Assembly (NCBI RefSeq): GCF_004217095.1
Contig: NZ_SHKO01000001.1
Span: forward strand, 1,848,234-1,912,233
Length of the DNA: 64,000 bases
Reading direction: 5' to 3'
Source: Advenella incenata
Lineage (GTDB): Bacteria; Pseudomonadota; Gammaproteobacteria; Burkholderiales; Burkholderiaceae_B
Positions 42,361-51,642 of the stretch are shown one piece after another (within the stretch, counting starts at the first letter, position 1; each line of letters starts with the position of its first letter). A program made the translations under genes and the position numbers. The notes under the pieces were generated by a model. That model did not search any database. It saw only the letters and a program-made list of their open reading frames with translations, and was not told the origin of the DNA.

Positions 42361-42753
42361 GGCGGCACAGGTCGGCCAATGCCGGTAGTGCCTGACATCC
42401 CGATTATCGGCGTCGCTCGTCCTCTCATCTCTCAGATTACACAGATCAAGCTATAGCAGGATGCGCTGGTGTAACTGTTGAATCTTGCGCGATAGGGTGC
42501 GCAGGTTGGTTACCCGGCCGGCTCTGTTTGCGGGAAAATTCGTTTGATGCGTACCCTGGCGGTAAGCTGCAGCAGCGCGTGTCCTTTCTCTGGCACATCA
42601 AAAAGGTGACTGATGCTGTCTGTCAGGCTGCCCGTATCAGGATCCCATCCTGACCCCACAATAAAAAATCCCCCATCGGCCCTGATAACGGGTAGATGGG
42701 GGATAGTCGTCAGTGACAGGGTAAATCGGATAAAGAACCCGACTTACAATACC
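42361..42753. other. Convergent gap between ligA and the parvulin gene
   Basis: About 390 bases without a gene. The only clear element is the strong hairpin at 42662-42703 that ends the - strand parvulin operon. The part next to ligA shows no terminator. Confidence 0.5.
42662..42703 (-). terminator. Intrinsic terminator of the parvulin-bolA-yciB-msrB operon
   Basis: TCCCCCATC (42669-42677) pairs with GATGGGGGA (42695-42703), and an inner GGCCC/GGG pairing extends it. On the - strand a T run follows (A run at 42663-42668). It lies about 50 bases after the parvulin stop. Confidence 0.88.
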
Positions 42754-43596
42754 TTACTGCTTGGGTGCCTCTACTGCGGGAGCCGCAGCGGGTTTTTCGG
42801 CGGCGCCTTCGGCAGCGGTTTTCTCAATCTTGGCTTCGTCGCGCAGTTTTTTCATCTGTTCCTGCAGTGACTGCTGACTGAGCATCTGGCTGATTTGGGG
42901 TTTGGCTTCTTCCAGGGTTGGCACTTTGACCGGACGTGAGTCTGTCACCTGGATGATGTGCCAGCCAAACTGGCTTTTAACAGGCTTGTCCAGCAACTGA
43001 CCTTTTTTTGCCGCTTTTACTGCTTCGGCAAATTCAGGTACGTAGTTTTCGGCAGGAGCCCAGCCCAGATCACCCCCGTTTTTGCCACTCCCAGGGTCAA
43101 TGGAGTTTTTCTTTGCTGCATCGGCAAAGCTGACCTTTTTGGCCTTGATATCTTTGAGCAGCTTATTGGCGGCAGTTTCGTCTTTGACCAGGATATGCTT
43201 GACCTGATATTCCTGTTCACCGGCGGACTGAGTCTTGAACTCGTCATAGGCTTTTTTTACATCCTCGTCGCTGACAGGGTGGGTCTTGGCCCAGTCACGC
43301 ATCATGGAGCCAATCAGGATTTCCTGGCGGGCATTTTCGATGGCGAACTGCACTTCAGGGTTTTTGTCTACGCCCTGTTTCTCGGCTTCCTGGGACAGGA
43401 CGGCACTGTTGATCAGCTGTTCTGTAATCTGTTCGCGCAGCGCAGGGCTGTCTGTCGCACCACGGGCAATGAGCGTTTTCACTGCCGTATCTACCTGATC
43501 GTTGGTAATAGCTTTACCATTCACAGTGGCCACGTTCTGGGCCAAGGCCGGGACTGTCATGGCGCAAGTTACAGCAAGTAAAATAAAACGTTTCAT
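42754..43596 (-). CDS. Periplasmic parvulin-type peptidyl-prolyl isomerase (Par27/PrsA-like)
   Basis: A 280-residue periplasmic chaperone and prolyl isomerase. Residues 1-19 are a signal peptide ending ALAQ. A SurA/PrsA-like helical region precedes the parvulin domain (about 130-225: QVKHILVKDE, GGDLGWAPAENYVPEFAEAV, FGWHIIQVTDSRPV). The C-terminus is an Ala/Glu/Pro-rich tail. It closely resembles Bordetella pertussis Par27 in layout and neighbours (from memory). It may help fold outer-membrane proteins such as the porin. bolA lies 14 bases upstream on the same strand. Confidence 0.92.
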   Translation of the reverse strand: MKRFILLAVTCAMTVPALAQNVATVNGKAITNDQVDTAVKTLIARGATDSPALREQITEQLINSAVLSQEAEKQGVDKNPEVQFAIENARQEILIGSMMRDWAKTHPVSDEDVKKAYDEFKTQSAGEQEYQVKHILVKDETAANKLLKDIKAKKVSFADAAKKNSIDPGSGKNGGDLGWAPAENYVPEFAEAVKAAKKGQLLDKPVKSQFGWHIIQVTDSRPVKVPTLEEAKPQISQMLSQQSLQEQMKKLRDEAKIEKTAAEGAAEKPAAAPAVEAPKQ

Positions 43597-43610
43597 AGTT
43601 TTCCTTTTGG

Positions 43611-43877
43611 TTAAGAAATCGGTTGGGTCTGTATGGACAGTGCATGAATCGGGTAGGGAATCAAATCTCCCAGCGCGTCATAGACCAGACGCTGACTGGC
43701 TACCCTGGACAATCCATTAAAGCGGGCAGAGCGGATGCTCAGGCGGTAATGGCCCGCGCCATTGCTGGCGCCTGCATGCCCTTTGTGCAGATGGGACTCG
43801 TCTTCAATGTCAAGCGTCTGGGGTTCAAGCGAGGCCAGGCGCTCACGGATCAGCGCGATGCGATCTGTGTCAGTCAT
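43611..43877 (-). CDS. bolA: BolA family protein
   Basis: An 88-residue BolA-fold protein, linked to iron-sulfur cluster handling with monothiol glutaredoxins. The ATG at 43877 ([17 protein letters not shown]) is chosen over longer frames because it gives a normal family length. The H in SNGAGHYRLSIRS and the C-terminal IHALSIQT are conserved. The start overlaps the yciB stop by eight bases, implying coupled translation. Confidence 0.9.
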   Translation of the reverse strand: MTDTDRIALIRERLASLEPQTLDIEDESHLHKGHAGASNGAGHYRLSIRSARFNGLSRVASQRLVYDALGDLIPYPIHALSIQTQPIS

Positions 43878-44454
43878 TGGTTTTCTCCGGTAAGGCAGCG
43901 GGCCCGGGGGTTGCGGGCACTTCCTGCATATGCCGTCCCAGCCAGACCGATTGGCCAATCGCAAAGATCACCAGCAGGATGGTCATGCCGAAGGCCTTGA
44001 ACGTGACCCATTGGTCCTGCGTAAAGTAGCCGGAGAATGCCACCGCCAAATTGAGGGCCCCCGCAAACAAGAAAAAGCCGGCCCAGGTATCAGACAGGCG
44101 ATCCCAAATGCGGTCTGGCAGGCTCATTTGCGTGGCCAGCATTTTGCGCAATACGTTTTTGTTCATCACCAGACGCGCGCCCAGCAGGATCAGGGCAAAC
44201 ATCCAGTAAAGCACGGTGGGCTTCCATTTGACGAAGGTATCGTTATGGAAATAAATGGTGGCGCCGCCAAACACTACAATGATGATCACGTTCATCCAGT
44301 TGGTGGCTTCGATCGGGCGGCCGCGCAATTTCAGCCACAGGATCTGCAAGACGCTGCTGGCGATGGCAACCCAGGTTGCCACGTAAATATCTGCAACCTT
44401 GAAGGCCACAAAGAAGAGGACCAGTGGGAAAAAATCAAACAGGAGCTTTTTCAT
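43870..44454 (-). CDS. yciB: Inner-membrane septation protein YciB/IspZ
   Basis: A 194-residue protein with five predicted membrane helices, from the YciB/IspZ family that affects septation and envelope synthesis. [43 protein letters not shown] and [20 protein letters not shown] are the recognisable blocks. It overlaps msrB by four bases and bolA by eight, so the cluster is tightly coupled. Confidence 0.93.
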   Translation of the reverse strand: MKKLLFDFFPLVLFFVAFKVADIYVATWVAIASSVLQILWLKLRGRPIEATNWMNVIIIVVFGGATIYFHNDTFVKWKPTVLYWMFALILLGARLVMNKNVLRKMLATQMSLPDRIWDRLSDTWAGFFLFAGALNLAVAFSGYFTQDQWVTFKAFGMTILLVIFAIGQSVWLGRHMQEVPATPGPAALPEKTND

Positions 44455-44843
44455 TCTACAGGGTCAAAGCGAAGGGACAGCGAATTGATGCAATAGCGCA
44501 GGCCGGTGGGAGGAGGGCCATCGGGAAAAACATGGCCAAGATGCGCATCACAGACGTTGCACAGTACTTCAGTGCGCGTCATGCCGTGCGAGGTGTCAAC
44601 TTCTTCGCGGACATTTTGCGGATTAAGGGGTTCGAAATAGCTCGGCCAGCCACAACCGGCGTCAAATTTCGTATCTGATGCAAACAGTGGCGTCCCGCAG
44701 GCGACACACGTGTAGATACCAGACTGAAAATGATCCCAGTACTCTCCGGTGAAGGCGCGCTCCGTGCCTTTCTGCCGCGTAACGTGATAGCTTTCCGCAG
44801 AGAGCAGTTCACGCCATTGCTGTTCGGACTTGATGACTTTCAA
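44451..44843 (-). CDS. msrB: Peptide methionine-(R)-S-oxide reductase
   Basis: A 130-residue enzyme that reduces the R form of methionine sulfoxide in proteins. The zinc site is formed by CVACG and [12 protein letters not shown], and the catalytic cysteine is C118 in [13 protein letters not shown]. First gene of the msrB-yciB-bolA-parvulin cluster, linking oxidative repair with envelope folding. Confidence 0.95.
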   Translation of the reverse strand: MKVIKSEQQWRELLSAESYHVTRQKGTERAFTGEYWDHFQSGIYTCVACGTPLFASDTKFDAGCGWPSYFEPLNPQNVREEVDTSHGMTRTEVLCNVCDAHLGHVFPDGPPPTGLRYCINSLSLRFDPVE

Positions 44844-45145
44844 TGGTGCCCTTTACATCAAAAACGGTGGCGGCTGTGACAATGGGTCGCCGTACCGGGT
44901 TTTCTTAAATAAAATGCCTGCAGCCTGCCGGCCGCACGCTTTGCGCGGTGTATTCAAAAATGCAGGCTGTAACCATTCTATTTTAAAGTAAATTGGGGCC
45001 ACATTCCTGAATTACCAGGACAAAACTGTATGATTACGCGTTTAAGTGTGACATATTATTGTCCCATGTTCTGACTATAGCGTGCATCCGATTATCTTAT
45101 AGACAGTTGTAATTAAGCGAAATCATAATATTTGAGAGACAAATC
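44844..45145. other. Divergent gap between msrB and the ABC importer
   Basis: About 300 A/T-rich bases containing both promoters. No strong consensus promoter, repeat or hairpin could be singled out. The importer start has a GAGAGAC ribosome binding site. Confidence 0.4.
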
Positions 45146-46315
45146 ATGAAAAAGTTCCTGCCCTGCCTGCTTGGTATTGCGCTTGCTGCCAGCGCTCATT
45201 CGGTTTTTGCCGAGGACGCAACGGTCAATGTGGGCGTCGTCGTATCGGCGACCGGTCCGGCCGCCTCGCTGGGTATTGCCGAGCGCAACACCGTGGCGCT
45301 GCTGCCGCGTCAGATCGGATCAACCAAGGTCAACTATACCATTCTTGACGATGCGACCGACGCTACGCAGGCAGTGCGCAATATGCGCAAGCTGATCAGC
45401 GAAAATAATGCAGATGTGATTATCGGCACCACTGCCACACCCGGTTCGCTGGCAATGATCGATGTTGCCGCCGAGAAGAAAATTCCCATGATCAGCCTGG
45501 CTGCGAGCGCCAGCATTGTTCAACCTGTGGAGGGCGCGCGCGCCTGGTCGTTCAAGACACCACAGAACGATGTCTTGATGGCCACCGCCGTGGTGCAGGC
45601 AATGGAAAAAGCCGGAAGCGGTAAAATCGGTTTCATCGGTTTTTCCGACGCCTATGGCCAGAACTGGCTCAAGGAACTCAAAAATGCGCTGCAGGGCAAG
45701 CAGATAGAGATCGTGGCAACGGAAAGCTATGCTCGTCCTGACACCAGTGTGACCGGCCAGGTGCTCAAACTGCTGGCTGCCAAGCCCGATGCCATTTTGA
45801 TTGCAGGCTCGGGTACTGCTGCTGCGTTGCCGCAGCGCGAGCTCAAGCAGCGCGGTTATAAAGGTCAGATTTATCAGACCCATGGGGCCGGCAACAGCGA
45901 GTTTCTGAAAATGTGCGGCAGCGCCTGCGAAGGCCTGGTTTTACCGGCAGGCCCGATCCTGGTTGCGGATCAATTGCCGCAGGCCAACCCCATGCGCGCT
46001 ACTGGCCTGGACTACACACAGAAATATGAGGCGCAATATGGCAAGGGCTCGGTCAGCGGGTTCGGTGGGCATATGAGCGATGCAGGCGCGCTGGTTGCAG
46101 CCGCTATCCCCAAGGCGCTGGCCGGTGGCGCCAAACCTGGTACCGAGGGCTTTCGCCAGGCGCTACGCGATGCGCTGGAAAATACCAAGGATGTGGTCGG
46201 CGTGCATGGCGTATTTAATATGTCTGCCAAAGATCACTCCGGGCTGGACGAGCGCGCGCGGGTACTGCTGCGAGTCAAGAACGGCCAATGGGAATTTGCC
46301 CAGGACCTGAACTGA
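45146..46315 (+). CDS. ABC importer, branched-chain-amino-acid-type binding protein
   Basis: A 389-residue periplasmic binding protein of the LivJ/LivK family. A signal peptide covers residues 1-22 (ending HSVFA). The type I fold is shown by VNVGVVVSATGPAASLGIAERN and GKIGFIGFSDAYGQNWL. The family also carries amides, urea and aromatic acids, so the ligand is unknown. First gene of a four-gene importer operon. Confidence 0.9.
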   Translation: MKKFLPCLLGIALAASAHSVFAEDATVNVGVVVSATGPAASLGIAERNTVALLPRQIGSTKVNYTILDDATDATQAVRNMRKLISENNADVIIGTTATPGSLAMIDVAAEKKIPMISLAASASIVQPVEGARAWSFKTPQNDVLMATAVVQAMEKAGSGKIGFIGFSDAYGQNWLKELKNALQGKQIEIVATESYARPDTSVTGQVLKLLAAKPDAILIAGSGTAAALPQRELKQRGYKGQIYQTHGAGNSEFLKMCGSACEGLVLPAGPILVADQLPQANPMRATGLDYTQKYEAQYGKGSVSGFGGHMSDAGALVAAAIPKALAGGAKPGTEGFRQALRDALENTKDVVGVHGVFNMSAKDHSGLDERARVLLRVKNGQWEFAQDLN

Positions 46316-46349
46316 GAAAAAAAACTGCAGGCAAAACAACGGAAAGATA

Positions 46350-47387
46350 ATGGATTGGTCAATTGCAAAGATTCTGATGCAGGACGGGCTGGTGACGGGC
46401 GTCATTTATGCATTGCTGGCAGTATCGCTGGTACTGGTGTTTGCTGTCACGCGCATTATTCTGATTGTGCAGGGAGAGTTCGTGACCTATGGCGCGCTCA
46501 CCTTTGCGGTCCTGGCCGATGATCAGGTGCCGGGAACCCGCTGGCTGCTCGTGATCGCCGGTTTATTGGTCTTTGCGCGCGAACTGTGGCTGGTGTTCCA
46601 GGGCAAGCCCGCGGCGACACTGGTCAGGTCTGCGCTGTTTTGCCTGGCGTTGCCCATTATCGTATTCTTCGCGGTGCCGGCTGTTTTGGGTACAACGCCT
46701 TCGCTCTGGATCAAGGCATTGATGACATTGTTCCTGGTCGTCCCGCTGGGTCCCATGCTTTACAAGCTTGCCTATGAATCCATGGCTGATAGTTCGGTGC
46801 TGGCGCTCTTTGTGATTTCCATTGCCGTGCACTTTGTTTTTGTTGGCATGGGCCTGGCTTTTTTTGGTGCCGAAGGGCGTTTGGTTGCCCAGCCATTTTT
46901 TGACGGTCAGCTTGAACTGTTCGGCCTGAACTGGACGTATCAAAGCCTGTTCGTGATCGCTATGACGGCTGTCATTATCGCTGCCCTGTGGCTGTTTTTC
47001 GGCTATACCCTGCATGGCAAGGCATTGCGGGCGACGGCGGTGAACCGGCGCGGCGCGCGACTGGTCGGCATCAGTACCAATATGTCCGGTTTCCTGACCT
47101 TTCTGCTGTCGTCCATTGTCGGAGTGCTCTCGGGCATCATGATTGTGTCGTTTATTTCGATTACCTACGAAACAGGTTTCATGATTGGTCTGAAGGGCTT
47201 TGTGGGGGCCATCATCGGTGGACTGATGAGCTATCCGATCGCAGCCGCGGGTGCGCTGCTGGTGGGCATCATTGAATCGTTTTCGACCTTTTGGGCAAGT
47301 GAGTACAAGGAAGTGATTGTTTTTGCGCTGATCATACCGGTATTGCTGATTCTGTCTGTGACCACTCGTCACGACGAAGAGGAGTAA
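46350..47387 (+). CDS. ABC importer, LivH-type permease
   Basis: A 345-residue inner-membrane permease with 8-10 predicted helices, starting QDGLVTGVIYALLAVSLVLVFAVTRII. The cytoplasmic loop GKALRATAVNRRGARLVGISTN that contacts the ATPase is present. It is longer than E. coli LivH because of an extra hydrophobic segment (about residues 55-125). Confidence 0.9.
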   Translation: MDWSIAKILMQDGLVTGVIYALLAVSLVLVFAVTRIILIVQGEFVTYGALTFAVLADDQVPGTRWLLVIAGLLVFARELWLVFQGKPAATLVRSALFCLALPIIVFFAVPAVLGTTPSLWIKALMTLFLVVPLGPMLYKLAYESMADSSVLALFVISIAVHFVFVGMGLAFFGAEGRLVAQPFFDGQLELFGLNWTYQSLFVIAMTAVIIAALWLFFGYTLHGKALRATAVNRRGARLVGISTNMSGFLTFLLSSIVGVLSGIMIVSFISITYETGFMIGLKGFVGAIIGGLMSYPIAAAGALLVGIIESFSTFWASEYKEVIVFALIIPVLLILSVTTRHDEEE

Positions 47388-47390
47388 GCC

Positions 47391-49235
47391 ATGAAAAAAT
47401 GGTCTGTACTGGTGTTCATTTTTCTGCTGGCCTTGCTGCCGGTGGTGCCCGGCGTACCTGAATTCTGGATCAATCAACTCAATGCGATCGGCATTGCCAG
47501 TCTGGTTGTGATCGGACTGGTCGTGTTAACCGGCGTGGGCGGGCTGACCTCGTTTGGCCAGGCAACGTTTGTCGGTATCGGAGCCTACGCCACCGCGTGG
47601 CTGTCTGCCACCATGGACGGATCCCCCTGGCTGGGGCTCGTGTTGGGCATTGTGCTTACTCTGCTGCTGGCGTTTGTACTGGCACAGGTGACATTGCGCC
47701 TGTCAGGGCACTACCTGTCGCTGGCCACGATCGCCGTCTGTCTGATTTTCTATTACCTGTACGGGAACATGCCATTTCTTGGACGTCATGACGGCATACC
47801 CGGTATTCCGCCAATTTCGTTATTTGGTTACCCCTTGCTACAGGCCCAGAGTATTTATTATCTGATCTGGCTGGTGGTGTTGCTGGCGGCCTGGACGGCA
47901 ATCAACTTGCTCGATTCACGCAGCGGTCGGGCCATCCGCGCCTTGAAAAACGGCGAAAAAATGGCCGCTTCATTCGGGGTGCATACCTTCGGCTATAAGG
48001 TAATCGCCTTTGTGTACGCAGCCGTGCTGGCCGGTCTGGCCGGCTGGTTGTATGCGCACGAGCAGCGTGCTGTCAGCCCCAGCACGTTTGGCATCAATTA
48101 TGGCATTGAGTATCTGTTCATGATGGTGGTGGGCAGTGTTTCTTCTGTCTGGGGCGGCATTTTCGGCGCCGCCGTTATTCTGACGCTCAAAGACCAGATT
48201 CAGGATATTGCGCCACGCCTGTTCGATACCTCGACCAATTTCGAGCTCATTGTATTTGGCGTACTGGTGGTGCTGGTGTTGCATCATGCGCGGGAAGGGC
48301 TATGGCCAATCGTGACCCGTTTTTTTTCTGGCAGCGAACGCAAAGCGGCCAGTGGCGCTTTAACGCAATGGTGGGCCGATGCCCCGTTGCTGCCTAAAAC
48401 CGACAGGCCGCCAGCGGGCCGCCCGTTGCTGCAGGTAGCGCAGTTGCGCAAGGAGTTTGGCGGGCTGGTGGCAGTGAACGACATTTCCTTTAGCATCGCT
48501 GCCGGTCAGATTGTGGGTCTGATCGGACCCAACGGCGCGGGTAAAAGCACGACCTTCAATCTGATTACCGGGGTCACGCCATTGACGCGCGGTTCGATTG
48601 TTTTTCGCGACAAACCCTTGCAATCGACGAAAGCAGAAGATATTGCCCGACTGGGGATCGCGCGCACCTTTCAGCATACCCAATTGCTACCGCAGATGAG
48701 TGTGCTGGAGAATGTGGCGCTGGGTGCGCATCTGCGGCGCTCTGCCGGTGCCATACGCAGCATATTGCGGCTGGATCGGCGTGATGAGGCAGCCCTGCTG
48801 CGCGAAGCAGCTGTTCAGCTGGAACGGGTTGGGCTGGGCGATTGCATGTTCGAGCTGGCCGGCAATCTGTCGCTGGGAAAACAGCGGATCGTGGAAGTAG
48901 CACGGGCGCTGGCGCTTGATCCAACACTGCTGTTGCTGGATGAGCCGGCAGCGGGCCTGCGCTATATGGAGAAGCAGGAGCTGGCTGCGGTGTTGTCCGG
49001 ATTACGTGACGAAGGCATGAGCATCCTGCTGGTAGAGCACGATATGGACTTTGTAATGAAACTGACCAGCCATCTGGTAGTGATGGATTTCGGCACAAAA
49101 ATTGCAGAAGGCACGCCGGCACAGATTCAGCAGAACGACAAAGTCCTGCAAGCATACCTGGGCGGGATTGATGATGATGTTATCACAGATGAAATTGCGA
49201 TCGACACGACCGACAATAATGAGGTACGCGTATGA
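47391..49235 (+). CDS. ABC importer, fused LivM-type permease and LivG-type ATPase
   Basis: A 614-residue fusion. Residues 1 to about 310 are the LivM-like permease ([48 protein letters not shown]). Residues about 345-600 are the LivG-like ATPase: Walker [18 protein letters not shown], signature [19 protein letters not shown], Walker [12 protein letters not shown]. Such fusions are known in this transporter family. The livF-type gene overlaps it by four bases. Confidence 0.92.
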   Translation: MKKWSVLVFIFLLALLPVVPGVPEFWINQLNAIGIASLVVIGLVVLTGVGGLTSFGQATFVGIGAYATAWLSATMDGSPWLGLVLGIVLTLLLAFVLAQVTLRLSGHYLSLATIAVCLIFYYLYGNMPFLGRHDGIPGIPPISLFGYPLLQAQSIYYLIWLVVLLAAWTAINLLDSRSGRAIRALKNGEKMAASFGVHTFGYKVIAFVYAAVLAGLAGWLYAHEQRAVSPSTFGINYGIEYLFMMVVGSVSSVWGGIFGAAVILTLKDQIQDIAPRLFDTSTNFELIVFGVLVVLVLHHAREGLWPIVTRFFSGSERKAASGALTQWWADAPLLPKTDRPPAGRPLLQVAQLRKEFGGLVAVNDISFSIAAGQIVGLIGPNGAGKSTTFNLITGVTPLTRGSIVFRDKPLQSTKAEDIARLGIARTFQHTQLLPQMSVLENVALGAHLRRSAGAIRSILRLDRRDEAALLREAAVQLERVGLGDCMFELAGNLSLGKQRIVEVARALALDPTLLLLDEPAAGLRYMEKQELAAVLSGLRDEGMSILLVEHDMDFVMKLTSHLVVMDFGTKIAEGTPAQIQQNDKVLQAYLGGIDDDVITDEIAIDTTDNNEVRV

Positions 49236-49984
49236 GCCGGTTACTGGAAGCACATAATATTAATGCGCAGTACGGCAAGGTGCTTGCGGTCAATGACGTA
49301 TCTCTGGCCATGGACCAGGGGCAGGTCGTGACGGTGATTGGCGCCAATGGCGCCGGCAAATCAACGCTGCTCAATACCCTGATGGGCGCCTTGCCCACAT
49401 CCGGTCGCGCCCACGGGCGCATTCTATACCGCGGGCAGGACATCAGCCGGATGCCCGTGGAAGAGCGCGTGGCGGCAGGCCTGTGCCTGGTGCCGGAAAA
49501 GCGCGAGCTGTTTACCAGCATGTCGGTGCAGGACAATCTGCTGCTTGGCGGGTTTCGTCAGTATCGTCAGCGCGTTGCCGGCTGGCGCGATACGCTGGAC
49601 CAGGTTTACCAGCTGTTTCCGCGTTTACTGGAGCGTCGCGATCAGCGCGCCGGCACGCTCTCGGGTGGTGAGCGGCAAATGCTGGCCGTGGGACGAGCGA
49701 TGATGGCAAAGCCTACGTTGCTCATGCTCGATGAGCCCAGTCTGGGGCTGGCGCCGCGTGTGGTGCAGGAAGTGTTTCGCATTATCTTGCGACTGCGCGA
49801 GACCGGCGTGTCGATACTGTTGGTCGAGCAGAACGCACGTGCCGCCCTGCAGGCATCTGATTACGGTTATGTTCTGGAAATGGGCGAGGTAGCGATGGAA
49901 GGCTCATCGCAGATTCTGCGTGCCGATCCCAAGGTAGCGCAAAGTTATCTGGGACTGGGTCACAGCAACAAGGCGCAGGATTGA
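49232..49984 (+). CDS. ABC importer, LivF-type ATPase
   Basis: A 250-residue cytoplasmic ATPase, partner of the fused LivG domain. Walker A GANGAGKSTLLNTLMG, signature LSGGERQMLAVGRAMMAKP and Walker B LLMLDEPSLGLAP are intact. Last gene of the importer operon; convergent with nth. Confidence 0.94.
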   Translation: MSRLLEAHNINAQYGKVLAVNDVSLAMDQGQVVTVIGANGAGKSTLLNTLMGALPTSGRAHGRILYRGQDISRMPVEERVAAGLCLVPEKRELFTSMSVQDNLLLGGFRQYRQRVAGWRDTLDQVYQLFPRLLERRDQRAGTLSGGERQMLAVGRAMMAKPTLLMLDEPSLGLAPRVVQEVFRIILRLRETGVSILLVEQNARAALQASDYGYVLEMGEVAMEGSSQILRADPKVAQSYLGLGHSNKAQD

Positions 49985-50033
49985 TCCGACTCGTATAACT
50001 GCGCTGGGGATGCCTTGTAGGCCAAATTTTGCA

Positions 50034-50103
50034 TGTGCTTTTGCAAAAGCACAATGGGGCTGCCTGGTTTTTGGCCACAGGACACAAAAGCTTGCGCAGC
50101 CCC
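50034..50103. repeat. Two inverted repeats between livF-type gene and nth
   Basis: TGTGCTTTTGCAAAAGCACA (50034-50053) is a perfect 20-base palindrome. GGGGCTGC (50056-50063) and GCAGCCCC (50096-50103) are perfect 8-base arms 32 bases apart, ending next to the nth stop. Together they probably form bidirectional termination structures, although neither has a long T run. Confidence 0.7.
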
Positions 50104-50104
50104 G

Positions 50105-50848
50105 CTATGCCGCTTCTTTAATCGTCTTATTGACCGGTTTCGCTGTCTTTTTTAATGCGGCTTTCTTTGCTGGCCGGGCCGTGCCCGTTTTTTTTGCTGG
50201 TTGACGCTTAGCGCCCCCCAGATTCTTTTCTTTGAATTCACACAGGTCTTCAATCCCGCATTGCGTGCACTTGGGCGCGCGCGCCACGCAAATATACCGG
50301 CCATGTAGAATCAGCCAATGATGCGCATCCAACAAGTATTCCTTGGGTACGAAGCGCATGAGTTTGTCTTCGACTTCCCTGACGTTTTTTCCTGGAGCCA
50401 GGCCGGTTCGATTGGAGACGCGAAAAATATGCGTGTCCACGGCCATGGCCGGTTGGCCAAAAGCGGTATTGAGGACAACGTTGGCGGTTTTTCGTCCGAC
50501 GCCGGGTAGTGTCTCGAGCGCTTCGCGATTATCGGGCACAACGCCCTGGTATTGCTCCTGCAGGATAGCGCAGGTTGCCAGTGCATTTTTGGCCTTGGTC
50601 TTATAAAGACCGATCGTGCGAATCTTTTCGGTAAAGGTGTCCAACCCCATATCCAGAATATCTTGTGGAGTTTTACAGGTGTTGAAAATATGGCGGGTGG
50701 CCAGGTTGACCGATTTGTCGGTCGCCTGAGCCGAAAGCAAAACGGCGATCAACAACTGGAACGTGTTTTCGTACTCAAGCTCTGTGGTGGGGTTGGCATT
50801 GGCAGCGGCCAGTTTTTCGAAAATGAGTCTGCGTTTTGCTGCATTCAT
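50105..50848 (-). CDS. nth: Endonuclease III
   Basis: A 247-residue DNA glycosylase/AP lyase for oxidised pyrimidines. K120 ([12 protein letters not shown]) and D138 (AVDTHIFRV) match the E. coli catalytic residues exactly, and the [4Fe-4S] ligands are C187, C194, C197 and C203. A Lys/Ala-rich tail of about 35 residues extends beyond the usual end and may bind DNA. It overlaps the rnfB-like gene by four bases. Confidence 0.97.
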   Translation of the reverse strand: MNAAKRRLIFEKLAAANANPTTELEYENTFQLLIAVLLSAQATDKSVNLATRHIFNTCKTPQDILDMGLDTFTEKIRTIGLYKTKAKNALATCAILQEQYQGVVPDNREALETLPGVGRKTANVVLNTAFGQPAMAVDTHIFRVSNRTGLAPGKNVREVEDKLMRFVPKEYLLDAHHWLILHGRYICVARAPKCTQCGIEDLCEFKEKNLGGAKRQPAKKTGTARPAKKAALKKTAKPVNKTIKEAA

Positions 50849-51567
50849 GAAGTACTACCCGATTGATTTGTGGTTTTGCGACGTGCGCGTGCTCGTTGCA
50901 ACGCCAGTGCAATGGCTGCTTTTTTGGCGTCTTCGGCTGTTGGCGCTGCCGTGGGCGCCTGGTTCGATTGTGGCTGGTGATCGGCAGGTTGTTCGGGATG
51001 GGCAGCCTGGGCATCTGTCTGCTGACTGGAGGTGGCCGCCTGGGCGCCAGCACGGCGCATCCGTTCTTCTTTTTCCCGGGCATTCAGTTGCAGGCGGTGT
51101 GCCCGCTGTTCATGGCGGGTTCGGGCAGCGTCGGCGTCCTCTTGCGTCCATGGGCGATTGGCATCGACCATGGCGATGCAGTCTACCGGACAGGGGGCAA
51201 CACACAGCTCGCAACCGGAGCACAAATCAGGGATGATTGTGTGCATGAATTTATTGGCCCCCATAATGGCGTCTACAGGACAGGCCTGGATGCACAGGGT
51301 ACAGCCGATGCAATGCGTTTCATCAATCACCGCCACGAGCAGGGGCCCCGGCTGGCCGCAGGTTTCATCCAGCGGCAAAACGGGGGTATCGAGCACCGCT
51401 GCGAGTTTTTCAATGCCGGCATCGCCACCGGGTGGGCAGCGGTTGATCAGCGTGGTGCCCGCCGCCAGGGCCTGTGCGTACGGACGACAGCCGTCGTAGC
51501 CGCATTGGGTGCATTGCGTCTGGGGTAACACCGCGTCTATGCGGTCGATGAGGAGGGCGTGGTTCAT
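50845..51567 (-). CDS. RnfB-like electron transport ferredoxin (stand-alone)
   Basis: A 240-residue protein resembling RnfB without its N-terminal membrane helix. It has the four-Cys domain [16 protein letters not shown] with NRCPPGG, then two [4Fe-4S] motifs [16 protein letters not shown] and [16 protein letters not shown], then an Ala/Gln-rich tail. The other Rnf subunits are absent nearby. Pairing with nth is common and fits a role supplying electrons to, or building, iron-sulfur enzymes; that role is inference. Start at 51567 ([14 protein letters not shown]) is chosen over a TTG at 51576. Confidence 0.85.
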   Translation of the reverse strand: MNHALLIDRIDAVLPQTQCTQCGYDGCRPYAQALAAGTTLINRCPPGGDAGIEKLAAVLDTPVLPLDETCGQPGPLLVAVIDETHCIGCTLCIQACPVDAIMGANKFMHTIIPDLCSGCELCVAPCPVDCIAMVDANRPWTQEDADAARTRHEQRAHRLQLNAREKEERMRRAGAQAATSSQQTDAQAAHPEQPADHQPQSNQAPTAAPTAEDAKKAAIALALQRARARRKTTNQSGSTS

Positions 51568-51642
51568 AGGGAGCAATAAGAAAAGGACGCGGCCAGAGCC
51601 ACGTCCCTTTCATTGTACCGAAAATGGCAGTGTCAGTTGCTT

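Noticed and set aside
46563-47477. 304-codon open frame opposite the LivH-type permease
   Set aside because: The translation is Gln/His/Arg-rich and low in structure, typical of antisense reading of a membrane protein gene.
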